In this document: positions 17,053 through 26,151 of the stretch, one piece after another
Layout of the letters: every line of letters starts with the position of its first letter
How positions within the stretch are numbered: position 1 is the stretch's first letter
Assembly (NCBI RefSeq): GCF_000317475.1
Contig: NC_019729.1
Location: 7,165,445-7,229,444 of the forward strand
Direction of reading: 5' to 3'
Source: Oscillatoria nigro-viridis PCC 7112
Lineage (GTDB): Bacteria; Cyanobacteriota; Cyanobacteriia; Cyanobacteriales; Microcoleaceae
DNA length: 64,000 bases
The notes under the pieces: model-generated
Databases searched by the model: none
The model's input: only the letters and a program-made list of their open reading frames with translations
Told to the model about the DNA's origin: nothing
Program-made: the position numbers and the translations under genes

Positions 17053-17240
17053 TCACTTGCATACTAGGCTGTTATAATTTTAATGTTTGCAGTACGGAAT
17101 TTAGTCCGCTTAAATAGTTGTTAAGGACTAACATCCTTACTACAAACCTTGAGTTTGGTTAAATCATTTTAACGACTAAAATCCTGACTGCGAACAAAAT
17201 ATTTAATAAAGTTGAATATACCTCTAAAATATCCACTAAA

Positions 17241-18878
17241 ATGACAGAAAATAACCCAAAACCCAAAGAATTAGATATCGTCAAGGGCAGTAAAAATAAC
17301 CATTTCGAGGCACTGGTAAAGCGGCTGGATTTGATGATTCGCGCCCGCTATTCGCTGCTGTACATTGTCGGCGCGGAGGAGGAACCTGTCGAAGCCGTAA
17401 TTGCCCAAGTAGCGCTGCAAGTAACTCCCGCGCGCCGGGTGTTGTTCTGGGATCTCGTGCGGGGCTGGGAGGATAACGGTTCTGGGAAAGGTTCGGTAAT
17501 GGCGGCGCTCGATCGCGTCAGCAAAACTGCTGTTGAAGAATATACCATATTTGTCCTGCGGGATTTGCACCCGATTTTGAAATATCCATACAGCGAAAAA
17601 AGCGCGGCGGTAGTGCGAGAATTGCGGAATTTAACGCGGGAATTGAAGCGCAGCAAAAAAACTATAGTTCTTACTTCTCACACGCTGGAATTGCCGGAGG
17701 AATTGAAAGAAGAAGTCACAGTAATTGATTTTCCTTTGCCCAACGTGCAAGAAATCGACAGTTTAATTTCCCACGTTGTCGAAAAGCCGCAACAGTTGCA
17801 AGTTAGCGGTTTAGCAAGGGAACAGTTGGTTAAAGCTTGTCAGGGTTTGAGTCGCGCTAGAATCGGGCGGGTTTTGGCTAAAGCTTTGGCCGCCAAACAG
17901 CAAATTAACGAGTCAGATATTGACGGAGTTTTGGAGGAAAAACAGCAAGCAATTCGCCAAACGGGCATTTTGGAGTTTTTCAACTCCAGAGAATCCCTAA
18001 AAAGTGTGGGCGGATTGGAGAATTTGAAGCAGTGGGTAAAGATGCGGCAAGATGCTTTTACTGACGAAGCGCGCCGCTACGGTATACCGAATCCGAAAGG
18101 AGTTTTGTTAGTAGGAATTCAAGGCACTGGCAAATCTTTATCTGCGAAAACTATTGCTTGCGAATGGCGTTTGCCGCTGCTGCGGTTGGATACTGGGAGA
18201 TTGTTTGGCGGCGTGGTCGGGGAAAGCGAAAGCCGCGTCAGGCAAATGATACAATTAGCAGAGGCGATCGCACCTTGCGTTTTGTGGATCGATGAAATAG
18301 ATAAAGCCTTCGGCAACATTATCAGCGGCAGCGACGGCGATTCGGGAACTTCGCGCCGGGTATTCGGCAGTTTGATTACTTGGATGCAGGAAAAAACCAG
18401 TCCGGTGTTTATTGTCGCAACTGCAAATAACGTCAGGATTTTGCCGGCAGAGTTGCTGAGAAAGGGCAGGTTTGATGAAATTTTCTTTTTGAATTTGCCC
18501 TCAGAATCGGAACGGCAAGATATTTTTAAAGTGCATTTGCAGCGTTTGCGGCCGACTAGATTGCGCGAGTTTGATTTGGGGGTTTTGGCGAAACGCGCTG
18601 AGAATTTTAGCGGTGCAGAAATCGAGCAAGTGGTAATAGATGGATTGTATCGAGCCTTTGGCACCTTTGTCAACGGGCAGCGCCGGGATTTGATGACCGA
18701 GGATATTTTGAGGTCGATCGAGGATACAGTACCTTTAGCTGCGATCGCGCGATCGCAAATTGAAGATTTGAAACGGTGGGCGGCGGAAGCGGGCGCGAGA
18801 ACAGCTTCTAACGATACTCACTTAATTGATGAATTGAAACGCTACAGCCAGGGGCGAAGGGATGCGATCGACAATTAA
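17241..18878 (+). CDS. ycf46: Ycf46-type AAA ATPase
   Basis: Product of 545 aa, the usual length for Ycf46. The N-terminal part (about 20-230) is a degenerate ATPase-like domain. The C-terminal AAA domain carries Walker A (VGIQGTGKSLSAKTIA, about 290), Walker B (VLWIDEIDKAF, about 350), a second-region-of-homology segment with arginine (ELLRKGRFDEIFF) and the AAA lid (GAEIEQVVIDGLYRAF). It belongs to the family conserved in cyanobacteria and red-algal plastids; reports link it to regulation of photosynthesis and carbon uptake, but the molecular substrate is not known. It is monocistronic by spacing (188 bp before, a repeat region after). Confidence 0.92.
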   Translation: MTENNPKPKELDIVKGSKNNHFEALVKRLDLMIRARYSLLYIVGAEEEPVEAVIAQVALQVTPARRVLFWDLVRGWEDNGSGKGSVMAALDRVSKTAVEEYTIFVLRDLHPILKYPYSEKSAAVVRELRNLTRELKRSKKTIVLTSHTLELPEELKEEVTVIDFPLPNVQEIDSLISHVVEKPQQLQVSGLAREQLVKACQGLSRARIGRVLAKALAAKQQINESDIDGVLEEKQQAIRQTGILEFFNSRESLKSVGGLENLKQWVKMRQDAFTDEARRYGIPNPKGVLLVGIQGTGKSLSAKTIACEWRLPLLRLDTGRLFGGVVGESESRVRQMIQLAEAIAPCVLWIDEIDKAFGNIISGSDGDSGTSRRVFGSLITWMQEKTSPVFIVATANNVRILPAELLRKGRFDEIFFLNLPSESERQDIFKVHLQRLRPTRLREFDLGVLAKRAENFSGAEIEQVVIDGLYRAFGTFVNGQRRDLMTEDILRSIEDTVPLAAIARSQIEDLKRWAAEAGARTASNDTHLIDELKRYSQGRRDAIDN

Positions 18879-18888
18879 CTTAATTTGT

Positions 18889-19012
18889 AGGGTGCGTCAG
18901 TTCACGTCTAATTAATTCTAGGAAAAATTACATCTGACGCACCTTCCTAATCGCATGGCGCGTCACTTCATGGCTGATTAATTATCCCAAAAATCTCCAG
19001 TTATGACGCACC
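18889..19012. repeat. Two GGTGCGTCAG inverted repeats
   Basis: GGTGCGTCAG (18891-18900) pairs with CTGACGCACC (18934-18943). A second, diverged copy runs from GGCGCGTCA (about 18958) to TGACGCACC (about 19012). A third copy of the family is at 32248-32305. They lie between two convergent genes (ycf46 and DUF3616), where a bidirectional transcript end would be useful. Confidence 0.7.
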
Positions 19013-19018
19013 ATACTA

Positions 19019-20095
19019 CTACGAACCTAATTTAAAAACATCAGCAAGAATAGCAGTTTGCTCAACCATTCTCCCCGCATCCGGCGAATCGTAAACCACT
19101 AACAGCGAATTCTCCTTCCCCAAATATGGAAACAGGCTCAATCCCTCAGCATTGTCCGTACCAACCTTAAAAGGCAAGTCAAACAATACCTCCAAATCTC
19201 CCCCATCTTGCCCAGTAATACTGTCGCCCGATCGCCCTAAAATCCCCTTTAACCGAAAAAGCCTCATCGCCCCAGATAAAGTCATCGTCGGCCCGGCTAA
19301 AACCATCAAATCTTCCCCGTTCCAGCACAATTCTCGCACCCCCAAACCGTTCAGATCGACAAAATGTTTCTTGTACAATTTCCCTCCTTCCCCAATTTCC
19401 TTAAGCCTTAAAACTCCCGGTTCTGCCTCTTCAACTTCTATTTCTAAAATTATCGCCCAACCCCGCAGCACCGGCCCCCGCAAACCGAGCAAAATGCGAT
19501 CGCCCCGCACCGCCAACCCTTCAATATCAAAGCCATTTTCTTTACTGGGAATCGGCACAGATAAATACAAGCCGAGGTGGCTGTCATCTTTGAGCGCGTC
19601 TGTCAGCAAATTACCCGTTTTTGTCCGCTGAAGACATCCCGCTTTCAGTTGGGTTTCGGGATTGTCTGAATGGGAAATTGACTCGCACAAAATTCCGTCT
19701 TTCATAGGAATGCGCGCCAGCAAATAGCGGTTGACATCAGTCTCGATTTGTGCTAATCTTTCAATGTCTTTGTCTGCGTCTTTGCCTTTAGCTTTCTTGC
19801 GTTTTGTGCTGTGAGAACCGACCAGCCAAAGATAATCCCTGCTGAAATCAATTCCTTCGATATCAATTTCGGATTCTCCAGATAGATGGATCAAATCTGC
19901 GATCGCAAATCTTTGATGTTTTCCAAAAATATGAGGCGCGACAGGCGACAAACGCTCGATCGAAGTCGTTTCATCGGAACCCAGCCACAAATGACCATCG
20001 GGAGTTAAAGCAACAGCGGATAAGTCTGTAATAATATCAGCGGCTTCGCTGTTGAATTGCAGCAGCAGCCGACCGAGCAAAAAAGATTCTGGCAT
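19019..20095 (-). CDS. DUF3616 domain protein
   Basis: Product of 358 aa from the ATG at 20095 (MPESFLLGRLLLQF); an ATG at 20110 would add five residues. The sequence has repeated beta-rich motifs such as LSAVALTPDGHLWLGSDE, IDIEGIDFSRDYLWLVGSHS, FDIEGLAVRGDRILLGLRGPV and TDNAEGLSLFP, the spacing expected of a beta-propeller-like DUF3616 protein. No signal peptide is present, so it is probably cytoplasmic. Its function is unknown. It is convergent with ycf46 and separated from it by hairpin repeats. Confidence 0.8.
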   Translation of the reverse strand: MPESFLLGRLLLQFNSEAADIITDLSAVALTPDGHLWLGSDETTSIERLSPVAPHIFGKHQRFAIADLIHLSGESEIDIEGIDFSRDYLWLVGSHSTKRKKAKGKDADKDIERLAQIETDVNRYLLARIPMKDGILCESISHSDNPETQLKAGCLQRTKTGNLLTDALKDDSHLGLYLSVPIPSKENGFDIEGLAVRGDRILLGLRGPVLRGWAIILEIEVEEAEPGVLRLKEIGEGGKLYKKHFVDLNGLGVRELCWNGEDLMVLAGPTMTLSGAMRLFRLKGILGRSGDSITGQDGGDLEVLFDLPFKVGTDNAEGLSLFPYLGKENSLLVVYDSPDAGRMVEQTAILADVFKLGS

Positions 20096-20755
20096 AATTA
20101 TTAGCACCAAAACTATTGTTACGGTCAGTCATTATATAGCCTTTTTTAGATAGATGAGGTACAAGTTTAGATTTTAGATTTTAGATTTTAGATTTTAGAT
20201 TGGGGGATTGAGGAATTGTTAATTAATTAGTAAATACCTCATCTTTATGAGAAGCGCTATAGCTAAAGTTGCTTGAAACTCAGAGGTTGTACCATTCTCA
20301 ATCAGGCTTTTATGGGCGGGCTCGCCTGCCAAACCCCTACTCCCCACAAGAAAGAAAATTAATCAGTTGTGAAACAGGCCGGAAAGCCTGTTGATGACAG
20401 AGGTGCAAAAAGAAAATTAATCAGTTGTGAAACAGGCCGGAAAGCCTGTTGATGACAGAGGTGCAAAAAGAAAATTAATCAGTTGTGAAACAGGCCGGAA
20501 AGCCTGTTGATGACAGAGGTGCAAAAAGAAAATTCATCAGTTGTGAAATAGGCCGGAAAGCCTGTTGATGACGCTTTGAGACAGAAGTTTTTCACCCCAG
20601 GCGGGCAAAATCGCAGTCGGCGGTCATTCTGCCGCAAACCGAACCTCCACAGACGGATAACACCCTAATTGAAGCATTAACATCGCCGTTACGTTTCGTT
20701 ACGATAAGGAGACAGAGAGAAAAACCTCTCATTCGTAAAATCAGAGGTAGCCATT
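20096..20755. repeat. Intergenic region with 58-bp tandem palindrome repeats
   Basis: From about 20351 to 20575 a 58-bp unit is repeated almost four times (the word CAGTTGTG recurs at 20364, 20422, 20480 and 20538). Each unit holds the hairpin AACAGGCCGGAAAGCCTGTT. The first three units are nearly identical; the fourth has two or more changes. Upstream at 20165-20200 are TTTAGATT tandem words, and at about 20290 the word ACCATTCTCAATCAGG belongs to the same mobile-repeat family as 47865-47973. No gene is supported in these 660 bp. Confidence 0.85.
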
Positions 20756-21859
20756 ATGAACGGTACATTTCGCGTCGGCAGCCTGTTTGGGATTCCCTTC
20801 TTTGTCAACGCATCTTGGTTTTTAGTTCTGGGTTTAGTAACCTGGCAGTACGGCGGCGCACTAGCTGCCCTGTTTCCCGCATTGGGCCCCGTAGCGCCCT
20901 GGATGCTGGGATTATTCACAGCGTTACTGTTATTTGCTTCCGTCTTAGCCCACGAATTAGGACACAGTTGGGTAGCCATCAAACAGGGAATTGGCGTGAA
21001 ATCAATTTCGCTATTTCTGTTTGGGGGACTGGCTAATTTGGAAAGAGAATCCAAAACCCCAGCCGAAGCATTTTGGGTAGCAATTGCAGGCCCGTTGGTT
21101 AGCTTATTTTTATCCGGTTTGTTAACAGCGATCGGCATCGGTGCTGGTCTCACAGGCCCCGCAGCCGCCATCGTCGGACTTTTAGCTTCCATCAACTTAG
21201 TTTTAGCCTTATTTAACTTAATTCCCGGTTTGCCCCTCGACGGCGGCAACATTCTCAAAGCAATCGTCTGGAAAATTACTGGCAACCCTTACAAAGGTGT
21301 AATTTTTGCTAGCCGCGTCGGTCAAATAATTGGTTGGATTGCCATTGCTACAGGCATATTCGGCAATATTTGGAATCTAGTAATCGGTTGGTTCTTACTG
21401 CAAAATGCCGGTCAATCTGCCCAATATGCCACAGTCCAAAATCAACTGGCAGGATTGACAGCCGCAGATGCTGTTACCCCCGAAAGTCCGATCGTCTTCC
21501 AAGACTTGTCCCTCAGAGAATTTGCCAACAACCACGTGATCGGTAAGACTCAAACCTGGCGCAGGTTCCTAGTTACTGATGATGCGGGACAATTGGTAGG
21601 GGCGATCGACCTTGATGACCTCAAAACCATTCCTACCGGACGCTGGCCCGAAGTTTTAGTGAAAGAACTCGTCAAGCCGATCGAATTTTCTACAACCGTC
21701 AAACCAGAATTGTCCCTCCTCGAAGTCGTCACCCTGCTAGAACAACTCAAAGTACAAGAACTCCCCGTCATTCGCGAAAACGGTGTCCTCGTCGGACTTG
21801 TAGAAAAAGCTGAAATTGCCCGCCTGCTACAAAGACGAGCCGAAGCGAACCCTGCTTGA
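20756..21859 (+). CDS. Site-2 protease-type M50 metalloprotease with CBS pair
   Basis: Product of 367 aa. Membrane segments near residues 15-35, 45-65, 95-130, 135-160 and 185-210 frame the zinc site: LAHELGHSW (HExxH, about residue 65) and NLIPGLPLDGG (about residue 158, the third metal ligand). Residues about 230-365 hold two CBS motifs (AADAVTPESPIVFQ, VGLVEKAEIARLL) that usually bind adenine nucleotides. This is the cyanobacterial group III site-2 protease layout. Relatives cut membrane-bound regulators within the lipid bilayer; the substrate is not known here. Confidence 0.9.
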   Translation: MNGTFRVGSLFGIPFFVNASWFLVLGLVTWQYGGALAALFPALGPVAPWMLGLFTALLLFASVLAHELGHSWVAIKQGIGVKSISLFLFGGLANLERESKTPAEAFWVAIAGPLVSLFLSGLLTAIGIGAGLTGPAAAIVGLLASINLVLALFNLIPGLPLDGGNILKAIVWKITGNPYKGVIFASRVGQIIGWIAIATGIFGNIWNLVIGWFLLQNAGQSAQYATVQNQLAGLTAADAVTPESPIVFQDLSLREFANNHVIGKTQTWRRFLVTDDAGQLVGAIDLDDLKTIPTGRWPEVLVKELVKPIEFSTTVKPELSLLEVVTLLEQLKVQELPVIRENGVLVGLVEKAEIARLLQRRAEANPA

Positions 21860-21888
21860 TATCCTCAGATACTTGACAAATAACAGTT

Positions 21889-21932
21889 AACCCCCTCGAT
21901 TTCTCCTTACCCAAAGGGCGATCGGGGGGGTT
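21889..21932 (+). terminator. Possible hairpin terminator after the site-2 protease
   Basis: AACCCCCTCGAT pairs with ATCGGGGGGGTT over 12 bp (one G-T wobble) with a 20-base loop that itself contains CCCAAAGGG. It lies 30 bp after the stop codon. No clear T-run follows, so it may be a repeat or a non-canonical terminator. Confidence 0.4.
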
Positions 21933-22241
21933 CACTCTAGCTTCAAAAAATTTAAGTCAAACACTCAATGATTAGCTGCAAATCAAGCATGGCAATTATA
22001 CAGCATATTCCATGTAGATGTAGATCGCGATCGACCGGGTTTCGAGCAACAGAATCAGTAGCAGAGGCGAGAACTGTCAAGAAACGGGCGTGAGAGCGGG
22101 GTGTACTTCATCAAGCGGGAATAACGCTGTAATATTGTATTGAGCGTCTGAGCGAGGAAGTTATGCCATCTCAGGACTATTGTCGCAGCAGCTCCACCAA
22201 GCAAAGTAAAATTGTAGTCTGGGTATTTCTGTTAGTTTCTT

Positions 22242-22604
22242 TCAGAAAATCGGATTTGGGAACTGCGATCGCATTTGTTGCCAGAGGAACTTCTCTCCCC
22301 GAGGCTGCGGCCTTTCTAACTGTAAGTTTAATTCAGCACGGTCGATCGCTTCAGCATTAAGTTGATTTACCCACTGGGTATGTTCGAGAAAAGAAGTCAG
22401 CTTTTCTTCAACTCTCTTCCCCGTCTCCGCGATCGATTTCTGGGCGAGCTCTTGGACTGCTCTTTCTCCGTTGCGAAAGGACAGATACCCGACAATCCCA
22501 ACTGCTGCGACGATTTGCAACACAAAAGAGGTCACTAGAAGGCGACGCAGGGGGATTTTTATTTGGTGTTGAGAAGTTTTGCTCGCGAATCGGGGCAACG
22601 GCAT
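22242..22604 (-). pseudogene. Truncated N-terminus of a membrane sensor protein
   Basis: A 120-residue frame starting at 22604 has a basic cytoplasmic start (KIPLRRLLVTSFVLQI), one membrane segment (about 24-42, VLQIVAAVGIVGYLSF), and then FRNGERAVQELAQKSIAETGKRVEEKL, the start of the extracellular Cache-type sensor found in cyanobacterial histidine kinases and adenylate cyclases. It stops abruptly at PNPIF after 120 residues where such proteins normally run to 600-1000. No continuation is found downstream on this strand. It reads as the 5' remnant of a sensor gene whose rest was deleted. Confidence 0.6.
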
Positions 22605-23272
22605 AGGCTGATGACTAATTGCTCCCTAACACTTTAACTGTTCCAGCCTGTAATTTCACTTAGGGGCGATCGAGGTGTTTCCTTGTCCTCAAAGCCCCTC
22701 CCCCACAGACACAAATCAGCAGCAAGCACAAGAATTCTACAATTTTAGATTTTAGATTAAAGATTAAATAATTGGGGATGAATGAGGAAGCTCGTGCTTT
22801 GGAGCTTGCCGACAGTTGCATTTTTTTTAACTGGTATTACGCACTCTTGGCTGAGAATACCTCCGCCATTTTCTTGCTTTGTTCGGTTTCGTAGCTCAAC
22901 CTAACCTGCTTCTTGCCTGGAACCTCGACCATCGAAACTCAACATTCATCCGTTAAATCCGCTATACAATCCCTTGGTTAACATCCATTCGTTACATCCG
23001 TTACATCCGGTACACCATCCGTTGCCGAACTTCTCTTGAACAGCTACGCGGAAAATCCCCCGCTTGTCCAAATGGATATAGCGAGGGGCGAGAATAGGTA
23101 TTCTCGGAAAATATAAATTAGTGGCAGTGGCTTTTGTCCAGCCATTGCCATCTATAGAAGCCATACTGTTTTAGGCTCACAGAAAGATTTTAGAGCCAAC
23201 TCTCTGCTTGCAGTCAATGCTTGAAGTCAAACCAACAAGTTCAAGCAAGAAGTCAAAGCACGTCGTAAAAGC
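22605..23272. other. Long intergenic region with short repeats
   Basis: These 668 bp contain TTTTAGATT words near 22740 and a degenerate CCGTTACATCCG/CATCCGTT repeat near 22980-23025. A 72-codon minus-strand frame (23164 to 22946, starting MASIDGNGWTKATATN) looks protein-like for its first 50 residues but has no ribosome binding site, and its tail is encoded by the repeat; I give it low weight. The 3' part must carry whatever follows the leftward CyAbrB gene. Confidence 0.4.
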
Positions 23273-23662
23273 CTAGGATTCTTCTTCTTCTCGATCGATT
23301 TGGCGCAGGTGAATGTGCTTGCGTCCCAGAGAGATTTCAAATTCATCTCCCGGCTGGAGTTCCATCTGTTTGGTGTAGGCAGCTCCAATCAGTAAGTTGC
23401 CGTTAGATTGAACGCTAATCCGATAGCTGGCCGAGCGTCCGCCGCGTCCGTTGCCGTTTTGCTTCCCGTCTAGCTGAATGCCTTCTGCATCAATCAGCGC
23501 ATTCAGGAATTTCATCATGTTGACCCGTTCTACGCCGTTCTTGGTAACGGTATAGTAGCCACAGGCTCTAGCTTTTTCTTCCTTGGTAAGGTTCTCTAGG
23601 TCTTTGACCTTTTTGATCAGATCTTCGCCTTCAAGGGGTTCGATATTTTTCTTTTTAGCCAT
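23273..23662 (-). CDS. CyAbrB transcription factor
   Basis: Product of 129 aa. The N-terminal part (LEGEDLIKKVKDLENLTKEE, then ARACGYYTVTKNGVERVNMM) and the C-terminal AbrB-like DNA-binding strand (NLLIGAAYTKQMELQPGDEF followed by EISLGRKHIHL) match the cyanobacterial AbrB family, in which the DNA-binding domain is at the C-terminus, opposite to Bacillus AbrB. The middle carries a Gly/Asn/Arg-rich linker (KQNGNGRGGRS). These proteins set carbon/nitrogen balance and, in several species, toxin and hydrogenase gene expression. Two paralogues (A and B) are usual; only one is here. The gene is alone, with about 265 bp to the divergent Rrf2 gene. Confidence 0.93.
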   Translation of the reverse strand: MAKKKNIEPLEGEDLIKKVKDLENLTKEEKARACGYYTVTKNGVERVNMMKFLNALIDAEGIQLDGKQNGNGRGGRSASYRISVQSNGNLLIGAAYTKQMELQPGDEFEISLGRKHIHLRQIDREEEES

Positions 23663-23927
23663 TTACTGAGTCCTGAAATATTCAACTGGTGTACGGATTT
23701 TTTCTCGGTTGGTTTTTGGTTGGACCAAGAAACTTTAGCTTTATAGCTGGTCGTAAAACCATATTACACCGATCGGCTCAATTGTTAACCACTATTATCT
23801 AAATATTTTTAACAACCTGCTGTCTTTCTTGAGGAGTAGCGGAGGCCGGTGCGAGCAATCTCTAAACTCGGTAGCATAAGCTATCAGCTATCAGCTAGCT
23901 GAATATTTGCCCCGCTCTTAAAATCCC

Positions 23928-24371
23928 ATGAAGTTAACCACACGCGGACACTACAGTGTCAAAGCATTACTGGATCTAAGTTTGCAACCTCGCTTTGGGC
24001 CGACATCGGTGAAATCGATAGCGAAGCGACAGGAGTTACCGGCTCCGTATCTAGAAAAATTGCTGATTGAAATGCGACGAGCCGGTTTAGTCCAATCAGT
24101 TCGGGGTGCCCAAGGAGGATATCAATTGGCCCGCCAGCCCGCTCAAATCTCTTTAGGACAAATCTTAGAGGCTGTAGGTGAAACTATTGAACCTTTACCT
24201 CGACATTTTCCCGACGCGACGCAAGCAGAGGACTGGGTAACATTCAGTTTGTGGAACCGATTGCACAAAAAACTTGCCGAAGCGCTGTACGGTATTTCCC
24301 TCGAAGACTTATACTATGATGTCCGCAGTTGGCAAGCGGCTCTTGGGGAAGAAACTAGCTTTATCATTTAA
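23928..24371 (+). CDS. Rrf2-family transcriptional regulator
   Basis: Product of 147 aa. It begins MKLTTRGHYSVKALLDLS and has the Rrf2 winged helix (SIAKRQELPAPYLEKLL, LVQSVRGAQGGYQLARQP) and the dimerization helix region. It lacks the three-cysteine Fe-S cluster motif of IscR/NsrR: the corresponding segment (ETIEPLPRHFPDATQAEDW) has no Cys. It may therefore be one of the cluster-free cyanobacterial members, close to the Slr0846 type. It is followed 37 bp later by a GFA-family gene and could be co-transcribed with it. Confidence 0.9.
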   Translation: MKLTTRGHYSVKALLDLSLQPRFGPTSVKSIAKRQELPAPYLEKLLIEMRRAGLVQSVRGAQGGYQLARQPAQISLGQILEAVGETIEPLPRHFPDATQAEDWVTFSLWNRLHKKLAEALYGISLEDLYYDVRSWQAALGEETSFII

Positions 24372-24408
24372 ATGGTAAGTTCATTCATTCGATCGGCAGC
24401 AAGCACAC

Positions 24409-24810
24409 ATGGACGCAACACTTGTTACTTACTTTGGAGGCTGTCACTGCGGAGCTGTCCGCTTCCGTGTCGCCGTTGACAAACACGAAGCATCTGATTG
24501 CAACTGCTCAATCTGTAAAAAGAAGGGATTTTTGCACCTCATTGTGCCGCCGGAACGTTTTACCTTGCTCAGCGGCGAAGATGTTTTGACAACCTATACA
24601 TTTAATACAGGAACTGCTCAACATACTTTCTGCCGAATTTGCGGCATTCACTCGTTCTATCGCCCCCGATCGCATCCCGATCATTTTGATGTCAACGTCC
24701 GCTGTCTTGACTCAGATGCCATCGAACACTTTCAGATCCTACCCTTTGACGGTGTTAATTGGGAGGAGAACGTACACTTGCTCCGCGACGAAAGTAATCT
24801 CAGCAGTTAA
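24409..24810 (+). CDS. GFA/CENP-V-fold zinc protein
   Basis: Product of 133 aa. It has the GFA family cysteine pattern: GGCHCGAVRF near residue 10, CNCSICKKKGF near 33, and FCRICGIHSFYRPRSHP near 80, which together bind two zinc ions. Members were first described as glutathione-dependent formaldehyde-activating enzymes, but most have no shown activity. The length is normal for the family. It lies close behind the Rrf2 regulator. Confidence 0.9.
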   Translation: MDATLVTYFGGCHCGAVRFRVAVDKHEASDCNCSICKKKGFLHLIVPPERFTLLSGEDVLTTYTFNTGTAQHTFCRICGIHSFYRPRSHPDHFDVNVRCLDSDAIEHFQILPFDGVNWEENVHLLRDESNLSS

Positions 24811-25056
24811 AATTGCAGCTCAAACATCAAAGTCCGCAAGGGTAGGAGTAGTTAAAACCTGCGCTACCATTGCGAGCGCTCCTGCTGTGACAATCAAGGA
24901 AGATGGTTCGGGCCCCCGGATTCATCCGTGGAGCGAGAAAAAAGCTCCTCGCTCCCCATCGCCAGCCCCCGGATCGATCGGTGGGGTCGCTTTCTTCAAT
25001 TCTTGAATCTTTAATCTAAAATCTCAAATCTAAAATCGATTGACGGACTATCAAGT

Positions 25057-26151
25057 TTGACACAATATATAATGATGCCGGATGAATTTCCTGTTTTGAT
25101 TTTAGCTGCGGTGTTGGATTATTCGATCGGCGATCCTTGGGGTTGGCCGCATCCCGTGCAGGCGATGGGTTGGGCGATCGACCGCTATACTCGACTTGTC
25201 TTTAATATATGGAAGAATCCCGCAGGCAAAATGCCTGAAGCAGGCGATCGTCCCGCTGGCGATCGGCCCAAACTGCTGCTACGGTGTGCTGGTACAATAC
25301 TAGCGATCGGGCTGATTGTAGGCAGTTATACTGTCAGTTGGTCGATCGTCCAAGCTGCTAGTTGGGTGCATCCTCTTTTAGGTATTGCCCTAGACACCAT
25401 TTTGCTGGCAAGCTGTTTTGCAGGTCGCAGTTTGAGGGCGGCTGCGGAGGATGTGCTAGCACCTTTCAATGTTGGAGATTTAGTCAAGGCGCGAGAAAGG
25501 TTGAGCCTTTACGTCGGCCGGGATACCGAAAACTTATCGGAGCCTGAAATTCTGCGAGCATTGTTAGAAACTGTAACAGAGAATGCAGTCGATGGCGTGA
25601 CAGCACCGCTATTTTATGCCTTACTTGGGTTCGCTGGGCCGCATCTATTATTAAGTGTTACCGCTGGGCAGATCGATCCTAACTCGATGTGGGCGAGTGC
25701 TATAGTCCCCTTGGCGATCGCTTACAAAGCAGCCAGCACATTAGATTCTACGATCGGCTACAAAGAAGCGCCATACACTGATTTAGGATGGTTTAGCGCC
25801 AAACTAGAAGACGTGCTGACTTGGATTCCTTGTCGGCTAACAGTGATTACTTTAGCCCTTATATCTGGCAAACCGATTTACATTTGGCAGATTTGTCAGA
25901 GAGATGCTGTTAAAGATGCCAGTCCCAATTCCGGTTGGAGCGAGTGCGTTTACGCCGCCATCTTGGGAGTGCAACTAGGAGGTACTAATTCCTATCGCGG
26001 AGTTCTCAAACACAAACCGCTGTTAGGCGAGCCGGTTCACCCTATCACACCGCCGCTAATTTGCCAAGCATTGCAATTAACTCGGTATTGCTTTCTGATT
26101 TGGTTGGGACTATCATTGCTTTTTTATACCTTATTATTTTTGAGCGGCTAA
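25057..26151 (+). CDS. cobD: Adenosylcobinamide-phosphate synthase CobD/CbiB
   Basis: Product of about 360 aa. The most likely start is ATG at 25072 or 25075 (MMPDEFPVLILAAVLDYSIG); a TTG at 25057 is also in frame. CbiB hallmarks are present: LDYSIGDPWGWPHPVQAMG at the start, LSLYVGRDTENLSEPEILRA in the middle, ETVTENAVDGVTAPLFYALL, and several membrane segments. The enzyme joins (R)-1-aminopropan-2-ol phosphate to adenosylcobyric acid late in cobalamin synthesis. Between residues about 50 and 68 there is an extra NPAGKMPEAGDRPAGDRPK segment that looks like a translated repeat. No cobalamin riboswitch is seen before this gene. Confidence 0.92.
   Translation: MTQYIMMPDEFPVLILAAVLDYSIGDPWGWPHPVQAMGWAIDRYTRLVFNIWKNPAGKMPEAGDRPAGDRPKLLLRCAGTILAIGLIVGSYTVSWSIVQAASWVHPLLGIALDTILLASCFAGRSLRAAAEDVLAPFNVGDLVKARERLSLYVGRDTENLSEPEILRALLETVTENAVDGVTAPLFYALLGFAGPHLLLSVTAGQIDPNSMWASAIVPLAIAYKAASTLDSTIGYKEAPYTDLGWFSAKLEDVLTWIPCRLTVITLALISGKPIYIWQICQRDAVKDASPNSGWSECVYAAILGVQLGGTNSYRGVLKHKPLLGEPVHPITPPLICQALQLTRYCFLIWLGLSLLFYTLLFLSG
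25218..25265 (+). repeat. In-frame repeat fragment in cobD
   Basis: CCCGCAGGCAAAATGCC, TGAAGCAGGCGATCGTCCC and GCTGGCGATCGG form a short repeat-like stretch with GGCGATCG twice. It encodes the extra residues NPAGKMPEAGDRPAGDRPK in a variable loop between the first two membrane segments. The word GCAGGCAAAATGCC resembles the ACAGGCAAGATGCC word in the giant kinase linker. Confidence 0.55.

Noticed and set aside
20351..20575. Possible CRISPR array
   Set aside because: The 58-bp units are joined directly and are almost the same throughout; there are no unique spacers between repeats, and no cas genes are near.
22163..22360. 65-codon plus-strand frame near the truncated sensor
   Set aside because: It overlaps the sensor remnant on the other strand and its second half is the antisense of that coding sequence; no family resemblance.
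24686..25006. 106-codon frame overlapping the GFA gene
   Set aside because: Half of it is an alternate frame of the GFA gene and the rest is low-complexity; no ribosome binding site.
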